Notes under the pieces: model-generated | The model's input: the letters and a program-made list of their open reading frames with translations, nothing else | Databases searched by the model: none | What the model was told of the DNA's origin: nothing | Shown: positions 47,261 to 55,945 of the stretch, in pieces | How the letters are laid out: each line of letters opens with the position of its first letter | How positions within the stretch are numbered: the first letter of the stretch is position 1 | Position numbers and translations under genes: made by a program | Origin: Bacteroidota bacterium | GTDB taxonomy: Bacteria > Bacteroidota > Bacteroidia > Flavobacteriales > Weeksellaceae | Length of the DNA: 64,000 nt | Direction: 5' to 3' | Assembly (NCBI GenBank): GCA_023460855.1 | Contig: JAEWOS010000003.1 | Coordinates: 1 to 64,000, forward strand

Positions 47261-47518
47261 ATGAAAACCATTTTTCTTTTTTGTTTGGTCTTTCTCTTTC
47301 TGCCGCAGTCTGTCACAATCGACCTTAATGAACAGGACGTTAAGCAGATTGCTGTAGGAAACACCGCACAGGAAGCATCCAGACAAACGTATCAGATTTA
47401 TGATTTGTCCGCACAGGAAACGCAAAATTCAACTGCGCAGGAAAAAGAAAGCGAGGCTGCAAAACAGGCAATAAGAGTTACTGTTCTTGATTTCTTACAG
47501 AGGATTGGCTTACACTAA
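47261..47518 (+). CDS. small secreted protein of unknown function
   Basis: 85 residues with a signal peptide (MKTIFLFCLVFLFLPQSVT). The mature chain of about 65 residues is acidic to neutral, rich in Gln/Glu/Ala/Ser and probably alpha-helical (about 30-70), and ends TVLDFLQRIGLH. No cysteines, no recognised family. It lies between the RAYT gene and the broken S9 peptidase genes; the stop at 47518 is 31 nt before the first S9 start, so cotranscription is possible. It may be just a small species-specific protein; I cannot assign a role. Confidence 0.6.
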   Translation: MKTIFLFCLVFLFLPQSVTIDLNEQDVKQIAVGNTAQEASRQTYQIYDLSAQETQNSTAQEKESEAAKQAIRVTVLDFLQRIGLH

Positions 47519-47549
47519 ATCTCACTCATCAATCTTACATGCTTCAGAC

Positions 47550-49731
47550 ATGAAAAAAAATCTTCTCTTTTTAGCCTTTGTGTTATCAGGTTTCGCCGCC
47601 ATTGCACAAAACTGGAACTATCCCGAAACACCTAAGCAACCGGTTTACGATACCATTTGGGGAAAAGTAATCAAAGATGATTATCGCTGGATGGAAGACA
47701 TGAAGAATGAAAACGTGGTGGAATGGTTCCAAACACAGGCAAAATTCACGAAAAATGAACTCGCGAAAATTCCAGGCCGGGATCAATTGCTGAAAGAACT
47801 TAAAGAAATCGACGGAATGCGTGCAGCGGTGATCTTACCGGTTGGAAAAGCGGGAGGAAAATATTTCTACAGCAAAAGGAATCCGGCAGAGCAGTCGTTC
47901 AAACTTTACATGAATGACGGCAACGGAAAAGAGAAACTGCTATTTGATGGTGCAAAACATGTCGACGGAAAAAAATTCGGGTTCAAAACCGCCATGAATG
48001 AGGACGGAAGCATGGTTGCATTGCTTCTGTCTGAAGGCGGTTCCGAAGTCGGGGATCTGAAATTCATGGAAACCGCTACCGGAAAAATACTTCCTGACAT
48101 TATTCCGAATGTAACCGGCGCGAATTTCGTAGAGGGCAGCAGGTCCGAGGTAATTTATACATCGAGGAGTTCTTCAGATATTCACAACAATAATGCGCGG
48201 CTCAATAACCCGTGTAAACTTCACGTCATTGGAACAGATCTATCTCAGGACCTTATACTTGTAAGCGTTGAGAAATATCCCGAACTCAGCATTAAACCGG
48301 AAGCGCAGCCACTGGTTTACACTTTTAAAAATTCACCTTATATGATTTTAAAAGCTCAGGCTACGGAACGTAATCTGAATCTTTACTATGCGCCTAAATC
48401 CGAGCTGAAAAAGAATAAAATCAACTGGAAGAAACTCGCCGGAGATTCTGAAGAAGTTCGCGCTTTCTTTGCACACGACAATTCCGTTTATCTTTCAACT
48501 ACCAAAGGGAATCCGTATTTTAAGCTGATCCGAACCACATTCAGATCACCCGATATCGCAAATGCCGATGTGATTGCCGAAGGAAATTCGGAATGGTCGA
48601 TGCCTGCGGATTTCATTTCGCAGAATAACGATTATCTGGTATTTACAAGAAGTAAGTACGAGACAACAACCAGAATTTTTCTGTATGCATTCAGAAATGG
48701 AAAAATTTCGGAACTAAAAGGCAATTACCGCGGAAACCTGTATTCCTTTTCAGGTTTGCCTGGCGTTAATAAAAGTGACGACGAAGTGCTGCTCACAAAT
48801 TCGGGCTGGAATGCTCCCTTAAATTTCATCAGTTATGATCCACGCAAAAAACAAATCAGTGACAGTCCGTTTTCTGTAACATCACAATACGCGGGTCTCG
48901 ATGATATTGTTATTGAAGAATTTGAGATTCCTTCTCATGACGGAGAAATGGTTCCGCTGAGCCTTTAGCTATAACAAAAAACTACTGAAAAAAGACGGAA
49001 GTAACGGCGTATATCTTACAGCGTACGGCGCATATGGTTATTCGCAGGCTCCGGTTTTCAGGGAACAGTTTCTCCCGCTTCTCAATCGTGGATTTATCCT
49101 GGCAACGGCCCATGTGCGCGGTGGAAGCGAGAAAGGAAATGAGTGGTATCTGGCAGGAAAAAAATCTACAAAGCGAAATTCCTGGAAAGATTTTAATGCC
49201 TCTGCGCAATGGCTGATCAATAATAAATATACCTCCCCGGAAAAACTGGCAGTCTGGGGTACAAGCGCCGGCGGAATGCTTATCGGAAGAGCGATAACCG
49301 AAAGGCCTGATCTTTATAAAGTGGCAGTTCCCAATGTCGGAGCTCTGAATATGCTGCGGCTGGAATTTTCGCCGTACGGCCCCGCAAACATCCCGGAGTT
49401 TGGCACGGTAACCAAAAAAGATGAATTCCAAGCACTTTTTGAAATGGACGCGTTTCATCATATCAAAAACAATGAAAAATATCCGGCTCAACTCATCAAA
49501 ACGGGCTTTAATGATCCACGTGTTGCCAGTTATTTTCCGGGGAAATTTGCTGCAAGAATGCAGGCTGAAAACAGATCAAAAAATCCTGTTTTTCTGTATG
49601 TAAATTTTGGTGCGGGTCATGGACAGGGAAATACGCTTGATGATGCACTTATGGACAAGGTGGATGAACTGTCTTTTATTCTCTGGCAAACCGGTCAGCC
49701 CGATTTTCAGCCGAAAAATGATAACCAATAA
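47550..49731 (+). pseudogene. S9 prolyl oligopeptidase family, broken by one frameshift
   Basis: The frame from ATG 47550 has a signal peptide (MKKNLLFLAFVLSGFAAIAQ) and a beta-propeller domain, and runs to a stop at 48966-48968 after PSHDGEMVPLSL. The coding sequence continues in the +1 frame from TATAAC at 48970 (YNKKLLKKDGSNG ... ) to 49731. At the junction one extra base (TAGC where three bases are expected) puts the stop in frame. The continuation keeps the catalytic residues: Ser at 49264 (GTSAGG), Asp at 49513 (NDPRV), His at 49618 (GAGHG). Intact, it would be a ~727-residue secreted endopeptidase acting on proline-containing peptides. A sequencing error is possible; a second broken copy lies next to it. 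Confidence 0.85.
47638..47698 (+). repeat. near-identical block shared with the second S9 gene (copy 1)
   Basis: 46 identical bases (47638-47683), one mismatch, then 14 identical bases compared with 49832-49892. Both encode PVYDTIWGKVIKDDYRWMED. The rest of the two genes is much more diverged, which suggests recombination or gene conversion. Confidence 0.85.
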
Positions 49732-49743
49732 AATTATCCCTGA

Positions 49744-51891
49744 ATGAAAACTTCTATTATTTCGGTTTTAATCGCACTGATAGCACTTCCGCTTTCCGCT
49801 CAGAAATGGAGCTATCCCTCCGCTCCAAAAAAACCGGTTTACGATACCATTTGGGGAAAAGTAATCAAAGATGATTACCGCTGGATGGAAGATGTGAAAG
49901 ATCCTGAATTTGTAAATTGGCTTTCCGTTCAGAATAAATTAACAACAGATGTGATGGATAAAATCCCCAATCAGGATAAAATATTCAAATCCCTGAAGGA
50001 CGGATTTTTTGAAATTGGAACTATGTACAACAGAATTACCGGCAACGATTCTTATGCTGTTTACAATAAGCTGAATCCCGGAGAAAATATGTCTAAAACA
50101 TATTTCAGGGATAAGAAATCAGGAAACGAAAAACTGCTGTTCGATCCGGAAAAGTATATTGAAGGGAAAGTTCACAGAATAAGCGACTTTACACTGAGTG
50201 ACGATGGAAATTATGCGGTCTTTAGTATTTCGGAAGCAGGAAAAGAAAGCGGAAAAATCCGTCTGTATGACATGAAAACCCTGAAGATGCTGCCGGACGA
50301 AATATCCGGACGCTTTGCTGGATTTACCAAAATTAATGGCGTACAGTACATTTCTTATCAGTCGGTAAACAGTGACGATGTGCACGGGGATAATTTTTAC
50401 GGCGGACAGTTAAGACTGCACGTTCCCGGACTGCCCGTGGAATCAGATATTACCATTGCATCGGCAGCAGGAAATCCGGAACTTCACTACAATGAAGAAC
50501 TCTCAATTATGATGCAGATTCCGTATGATGATCCGCAAAATTTTTATATGTATGTTCTGGATGAAAATCCTGCATCCAGTGTTTTCTATAAACCGAAAAC
50601 CGGTCTGTTTAACAAAAATACCGCCTGGAAAAGCGTGGTGAATCTGCAAGAGAAAATCTTTTCAGTTCATTTGTCTGAAGGGTATTTTTATTTTCTTACT
50701 ACCAGGAACAGTCCGTTTTACGAATTCAGCAGAAAAAAAGCGGATGCCTCCACAGCTGCAGCAACGCTGTACTCACCGCCTGCAGGATGGAAAATATCAA
50801 ATCTGAGTAAAGCAAAAGACTATTTTGTTATTCAGATTACTAAAAATGGTCTGGAATCAAGAAACATTCGATATCACACCAAAACAGGCAAAACAGAAGA
50901 GCTTAAGTTTCCTTTAAACGGAATAATCAGAGTTACACCTTTAGGTTCGGACACCAATGATGCTACTGTGATGGCAAGTTCGTGGACTGATTTTTCTTCA
51001 ACCTACAGTTATAATCTGGATAAAAAGAAACTGGAAAAAGGATGGTTTTATTCCGAAAACAAAATCCCGGAAAATAAATTTCTTACGGTTGAAGAAGTGG
51101 AAATACCGTCCCATGACGGCGTAATGGTTCCGTTATCGCTTGTTTACGACAACCGTTTTCTTAGGAAAGACGGAAGCAATATCTGCTTTATGTACGGATA
51201 TGGTTCTTTCGGAACGAGCATTAGTCCGCAAATGAAATACCCAGCATACCTCTATGAACTTGGTGTAATCCTGGCAGTTCCACATGTTAGAGGAGGCGGA
51301 TAAAAAGGCGAAGAATGGCATACCGAAGGAATGCTGCAAAAAAAATCAAACAGCTGGAAAGACTGGGAAGCTGCTGCGGAATGGCTTGTTAAAAATAAAT
51401 ATACATCACCTCAAAAGCTTACTGCAGAAGGCGCAAGTGCCGGTGGTCTGCTTGTTGGGAAATTAATGACTTACCGTCCGGATTTATTCCGAGCGGCTTT
51501 GGTTAAGGTGGGTTTACTTAATCCGCTTCGAGGAGAGTTTACGCCAAACCCAACTCCTGTAATCGGTGAATATGGTACTTTAGAGAAAAAAGAGGAAGCT
51601 TCTTATCTTTTTGATGTCGATGCTTATCACCATGTGAAACCCGGCACAAAATATCCAGCTCAGTATATTACTGCAGGTTACAACGATCCACGAGTGATTG
51701 TGTGGCAGCCGGCAAAATATGCTGCAGCAGTTCAGAGCGCGGATAACTCAGGAAATCCACAACTGATGTTTACGGAAATGAAAAGCGGACATTTTGGAGC
51801 TTCACCAATGGACGAAGGCATGAAAACGATCGCAAGAGAAGTTGCCTTTCTTTTATGGCAAACCGGCCATCCGGATTTTCAGCCTCAATAG
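49744..51891 (+). pseudogene. S9 prolyl oligopeptidase family, broken by one nonsense codon
   Basis: Same layout as the preceding gene: signal peptide (MKTSIISVLIALIALPLSAQ), propeller domain, and an alpha/beta hydrolase domain. A TAA at 51301-51303 interrupts the frame after PHVRGGG; reading continues in the same frame as KGEEWHTEGML to the stop at 51889-51891. One base change (GAA to TAA) would explain it, since the family has E-K-G at this place. The later part keeps the catalytic set: Ser at 51436 (GASAGG), Asp at 51685 (NDPRV), His at 51790 (KSGHFG). Intact it would be ~715 residues. It is a tandem paralogue of the 47550 gene, separated by 12 nt. Confidence 0.86.
49832..49892 (+). repeat. 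near-identical block shared with the first S9 gene (copy 2)
   Basis: Partner of 47638-47698: 46 identical bases (49832-49877), one mismatch, 14 more identical bases, at an offset of 2194 bp. Confidence 0.85.
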
Positions 51892-51910
51892 TTAATTGTA
51901 TTTACCAGAT

Positions 51911-53281
51911 ATGAAAACTACGTTCACCACCTTTTTCATACTGTTACTGACCTCATTTTCACTGAATGCGCAGTAGAATATGCCTGAGAACTTCAGGTAC
52001 CGAAAACTTTCCAACGGTCTGGAAGTTATTACGGTTGTTAACCATCAGCTTCCACAGGTAGTTGCACAAATAGCACTGAAAAATGGCGCGATGACTGAGG
52101 ATAACGACTTTACCGGTTTATCACATTTGTATGAGCACATGTTTTTTCAGGCCAATAAAAAATATCCAACCAGAAAAGAACTCGCCGAATACGAAAATGA
52201 GAACGGTATTTTTCCGGGCGGACAGGCAAGGGAAGAGCTGGTGCGTTATATCACGCCGTCTTTTCCGGACAAACTTGAAGAAAGCCTTGTATATCTTGAT
52301 GCTGCAATGCGCGAACCCGTTTTCAACATGGAGGATTTACTTAAAGAAAGAAAAACCGTTGAAGGCGAATTTCTTATGTATGAAAGTGATCCTTCCGCAA
52401 TTCTGTGGAAAAAAGTAAACCAAAAACTTTGGGGAGATAATTACTACCAGAAAAACACCGGCGGAGAACGGGACATCATCCTTACAGCAACACCGGATAA
52501 ACTCGAAACCATCCGGAAGAAATACTATTATCCGAACAACGCTATCCTGGTAATTACCGGCGAAATCAATCATGAGGAGGCGATGGAAAAGGCTGAGCGG
52601 ATTTTTTCGAAATGGAAACCCTCCACTTTCAATATTTTTCAGAAATATCCGGTAAAGGAATTCATGCCGATGAAGCAGACCGAATATTTCATTGAAGTAA
52701 ACGACCTTTCCAAAACTCCGAACATACTGTATAAATGGCAAACTGCCGGCTTTGAAAAAGACCGAAAAGGAGTTTACGCAGGAAATCTTCTGGCCGAAAT
52801 GCTGATGCAGAGCAGTTCTCCGCTGTCGAAAACGTTGCTGGACTCCGGTTTTGCTGCAGATATTTACGTGGGTTCATCATTCAATTATTTCCCCGGTTCA
52901 ATGTATCTGGGAGTTCTTCCAAATGCCGACAAAATGAAAGAAACGGATGAAGCAGTGAGACAAATATTCACACAGATCGGCCAAAAAGGTTTTTTTACGG
53001 AGCAACAGCTTGCAAATGCAAAAGCTTCGCTTGTAAGAGGTACAAAAAGACTTTCTGAAAGACCGCTCTCGATTTCTATGCCGATTACCAATTACTGGGC
53101 AACTGCCGGACTGCAGGATTATTTTTCGATGGAACAGAAAATCACTGAAATACAGCTTGCCGACATTGAAGATTTTGTACAGAAATACCTGAGCTCAAAA
53201 CCCTACGCTGCCGGAATGATCATAAGTACAGAGCATAACAAACAGTACCGACCGGAAACGTTTTTCGTTAATTTTAAATAG
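51911..53281 (+). pseudogene. M16 family secreted metallopeptidase, broken by a stop after the signal peptide
   Basis: From ATG 51911 the frame gives MKTTFTTFFILLLTSFSLNA then Q, and a TAG at 51974-51976 as codon 22, directly after the signal peptidase site. The same frame continues at once as NMPENFRYRKLSNGLEVITV and stays open to 53281. The M16 domain is otherwise intact, with the zinc motif HLYEH at 52124-52138 and EGEFLMYESDP as the third ligand region. A single C-to-T change (CAG to TAG) would explain it. Restart at ATG 51980 would give a 433-residue protein without a signal. It pairs with the inactive M16 gene that follows; M16B proteins often work as active/inactive heterodimers. Confidence 0.82.
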
Positions 53282-53288
53282 ACTGACC

Positions 53289-54581
53289 ATGAAAAAATAT
53301 TTAATATTTCTGAGTTTATTGCTTACAAATCTGTACTTCTCCCAGTCAATCTCTCCATACGAAGAACTGATCAACGGTGTTAAGGTTATTTATTATCCGG
53401 TTGAAAATGATGTGGTAGTCATTAAAAACATATTAAAAGGAGGTGTACAAAAATATTCCGAAAAAGATGCCGGAATTGAAGATTTTGCTCTCACTGCACT
53501 TTCAGAATGTGGTGCCGGCAGAAAACCGAAAAAGGAAATCAAAGACAAACTGCAGTCTTTAAATGCGCGTATGTACGGAATGGCCGGTTCCGGTTATTCT
53601 TCTTTCACACTGGATTTTATTAACTCTGACTTTAATGAGGTATGGCCGCTTTACACTGATGCGCTTCTGAAACCGGATTTTAATACCGATGATTTTGAAC
53701 GAATGAAAAATCTGAAAATTCTGCAAATTGATGATACACAGGCAAGTCCGGAACAGTCCATCATGGATTTTGCCAGGCAGAACGTTTTCGCCGGTACAAG
53801 TGAGAAAATTTCAGTTACCGGGACTAAGAAAACTATCGAAAAATTAACTCCAAAACAGGTACAGACATACTGGCAAAGCCATTTTAACCGTAACAACGTG
53901 ATGATTGTTGTAGTTGGCAGTATTACTCCTGAGATGAAAAACAGTATCAAGACGTTAATAAGTAAAATTCCTGATGGGAAAAAAGCTGTATATAACAGTG
54001 AAAAAATCAATACTGATAAGAGCCGTTTTTACCAGAACAACCGTGAAAGCGCAACTAATTATATCAATGGTTATATCAATGCTCCGGAAGGAAAATCTGC
54101 AGACAGAAAGGCATTTATCGCTGCATCCTGGCTTTTCGAACGGGATTTCAATGCATTAATCAACGAAGAAAATGGCCTCTCCTATTATCCGGGTTGCGAA
54201 ATTCGTCATGGCTTCATCAATCATGCTGCGCTTGTTGTCAGTTCCATCGATCCTGCGAAAGTAATGGAACTCACACATCAGCTCATCGATGACAGATTGA
54301 AAAACGGTTTCACTGCTGACCAGCTGCGGACAATTCCGTACCGCGGTGCAAATATTCTTTATCTGGTAAATTCCTATGGCAATTCTGCCGTCGCTGAAAG
54401 ACTTGCGGAATATGAACTGTTCAATGGCGGATTCAGGAGTTTCCCCGAATATTACCAAAATCTCAAATCTGTGAACCTGCAGGATGTAAACCGTGTTTTT
54501 CGAAAATATTTCAGAAACATTCAGTGGGTTTACGAAGGCAAGCCCGGACTCGTCTCGGAAAAGGATTTCCTAAAAAATTAG
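53289..54581 (+). CDS. M16-like protein, catalytically inactive subunit
   Basis: 430 residues with signal peptide (MKKYLIFLSLLLTNLYFSQS). The fold matches M16B peptidases (VKVIYYPVENDVVVIKNIL, NRNNVMIVVVGSI), but the HxxEH zinc site is replaced by DFALTALSECG, so it cannot bind zinc. In M16B pairs the inactive subunit completes the chamber of the active one. It starts 7 nt after the broken active subunit and so is probably cotranscribed with it. The gene itself shows no lesion. If the partner is lost, this subunit has nothing to assemble with in this operon. Confidence 0.85.
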   Translation: MKKYLIFLSLLLTNLYFSQSISPYEELINGVKVIYYPVENDVVVIKNILKGGVQKYSEKDAGIEDFALTALSECGAGRKPKKEIKDKLQSLNARMYGMAGSGYSSFTLDFINSDFNEVWPLYTDALLKPDFNTDDFERMKNLKILQIDDTQASPEQSIMDFARQNVFAGTSEKISVTGTKKTIEKLTPKQVQTYWQSHFNRNNVMIVVVGSITPEMKNSIKTLISKIPDGKKAVYNSEKINTDKSRFYQNNRESATNYINGYINAPEGKSADRKAFIAASWLFERDFNALINEENGLSYYPGCEIRHGFINHAALVVSSIDPAKVMELTHQLIDDRLKNGFTADQLRTIPYRGANILYLVNSYGNSAVAERLAEYELFNGGFRSFPEYYQNLKSVNLQDVNRVFRKYFRNIQWVYEGKPGLVSEKDFLKN

Positions 54582-54621
54582 CGATAATAATCAAAAAAAA
54601 ACACTTAAATAAAACTGACTT

Positions 54622-55839
54622 ATGAAACATCTTATCCTGCTCTTAACCTTTGTTTTTCCGGCTTTATTTTCAGCGCAGCACGCAGAAATTAAACCGTACG
54701 TGAATTTCTTGAAAACGCAGAATACATCTGCAAAAGATTACCTCATCAGTCTTTTCGACCGCTATGACATCGTTATTTTTGCGGAAAGAATGCATAACGA
54801 ACAGACGCAGTACGAACTGCTTCTCGATGTGTTCCAAGATCCGCGTTTACGGGAAAAATCCGGACATATTTTCGTAGAAATGGGTGGTTCCAATTTCGAT
54901 AAGCCGATCAATGATTTTCTGCACAGCAAAAATCTGACTGAAGATGAAAGCCGCAAAAAAGCAATCGAAATTCAGCGCAATTCTACGTGGTATCCGCTTT
55001 GGGACTCCTACAATTATCATTATCTCCTTACAGGCCTGTATAAAATTAACTCCACGCTTCCGGCAAAAAGCAAAATATCGCTGCATCCGACAGATATGGC
55101 TGTTGACTGGAATAAAATTCTCACGAAAGAAGATGTAACGAAAAATATACGGAACAGGGAAAGTATGGTGGGACGCGACAGTGTAATGGCAGCAAACATC
55201 ACTTCAAAAATAAAAGAACTGGAAGCCAAAGGTGAAAAGAGACGTAAATATTTCGTGATACTGAATTCAGCCCATTCACTGAAACACGATTTTGGAGTAA
55301 TGGGTTTTACTGTAAAACCTGCCGGAGCAAAGATCTTCGAAAATTTTCCGGGAAGAGTAGCAAATGTGCTGCTGAATATGGAAGCAGTTCCAGACCTGCA
55401 GTCGACTTCTAATTTCAGTGCACTTCAGCCTGTTCTTGACGGTAAATGGGATGCTGCATTTCATTATGTAAAAAAAGACGATCTGGGTTTTGACCTGGCG
55501 AAAAGCCCAATTGCAGACAGTTTATATCAAAATATGCCGTTGGTTGATAAAACCGTGAAAAATGCACAGGCTTATACCGGATATGTATATTACCGGCATT
55601 ACCCGAATTTTATGGAAATTACAGGGTTTGACGGATTACTTGATGATACTTACAACGAAGAGCTGTACCGCAGAAGAACTATTTTTTATGGTCCGGCTAC
55701 CGTTTCAAAAGCTGAGGTTTTCAATTGGTTTAATGATAATTTCGGAAGAAAAAATTCAGTTACTTCTCAGTTTATTACCGATTACTGGCCAAAAGTAATG
55801 CAGTGGAAGGAAGTAAAGGAGGAAAAAAAAGCCAAATAG
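54622..55839 (+). CDS. secreted protein, EreA/ChaN-like fold suspected
   Basis: 405 residues with signal peptide (MKHLILLLTFVFPALFSAQ). Motifs IVIFAERMHNEQTQYELLLD, FVEMGGSNFDKP and a later KISLHPTDMAVDWNKIL are arranged like the erythromycin-esterase/ChaN-TraB-type superfamily (core (A/G)E-x-x-H, E/D, H residues), with the E at about residue 51 and H at 54. The superfamily includes hydrolases, haem-binding proteins and Tiki metalloproteases; I cannot place it further. It lies 40 nt after the inactive M16 gene and seems intact. Role unknown; by location it may belong to the same peptidase block. Confidence 0.7.
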   Translation: MKHLILLLTFVFPALFSAQHAEIKPYVNFLKTQNTSAKDYLISLFDRYDIVIFAERMHNEQTQYELLLDVFQDPRLREKSGHIFVEMGGSNFDKPINDFLHSKNLTEDESRKKAIEIQRNSTWYPLWDSYNYHYLLTGLYKINSTLPAKSKISLHPTDMAVDWNKILTKEDVTKNIRNRESMVGRDSVMAANITSKIKELEAKGEKRRKYFVILNSAHSLKHDFGVMGFTVKPAGAKIFENFPGRVANVLLNMEAVPDLQSTSNFSALQPVLDGKWDAAFHYVKKDDLGFDLAKSPIADSLYQNMPLVDKTVKNAQAYTGYVYYRHYPNFMEITGFDGLLDDTYNEELYRRRTIFYGPATVSKAEVFNWFNDNFGRKNSVTSQFITDYWPKVMQWKEVKEEKKAK

Positions 55840-55881
55840 TAAAAAGCAGGATTTAATTTCGACCTCGAAATGACCCTCAAT

Positions 55882-55913
55882 AAAAAATCCGCAGAGCAAT
55901 CTGCGGATTTTTT
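55882..55913. terminator. bidirectional terminator with GCAA tetraloop
   Basis: AAATCCGCAGA (55885-55895) and TCTGCGGATTT (55900-55910) form a perfect 11-bp stem closed by GCAA, a GNRA loop, flanked by A- and T-runs. It separates the accessory block from the convergent S46 gene. Confidence 0.88.
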
Positions 55914-55945
55914 CGGTCTTTATTCTCGGCTCTCGGCTCTTGAAT

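Noticed and set aside
48960..48975. Programmed ribosomal frameshift in the S9 gene
   Set aside because: No slippery heptamer or downstream stem was seen, and the neighbouring genes are broken by plain stops, so a mutation or read error is simpler.
47550..53281. Stop-codon reassignment (TAA and TAG read as sense)
   Set aside because: TAA and TAG end ordinary housekeeping genes in the window, for example tyrS (TAA), cbpA (TAA), porV (TAG) and kdsD (TAG); in-frame stops occur only in this block.
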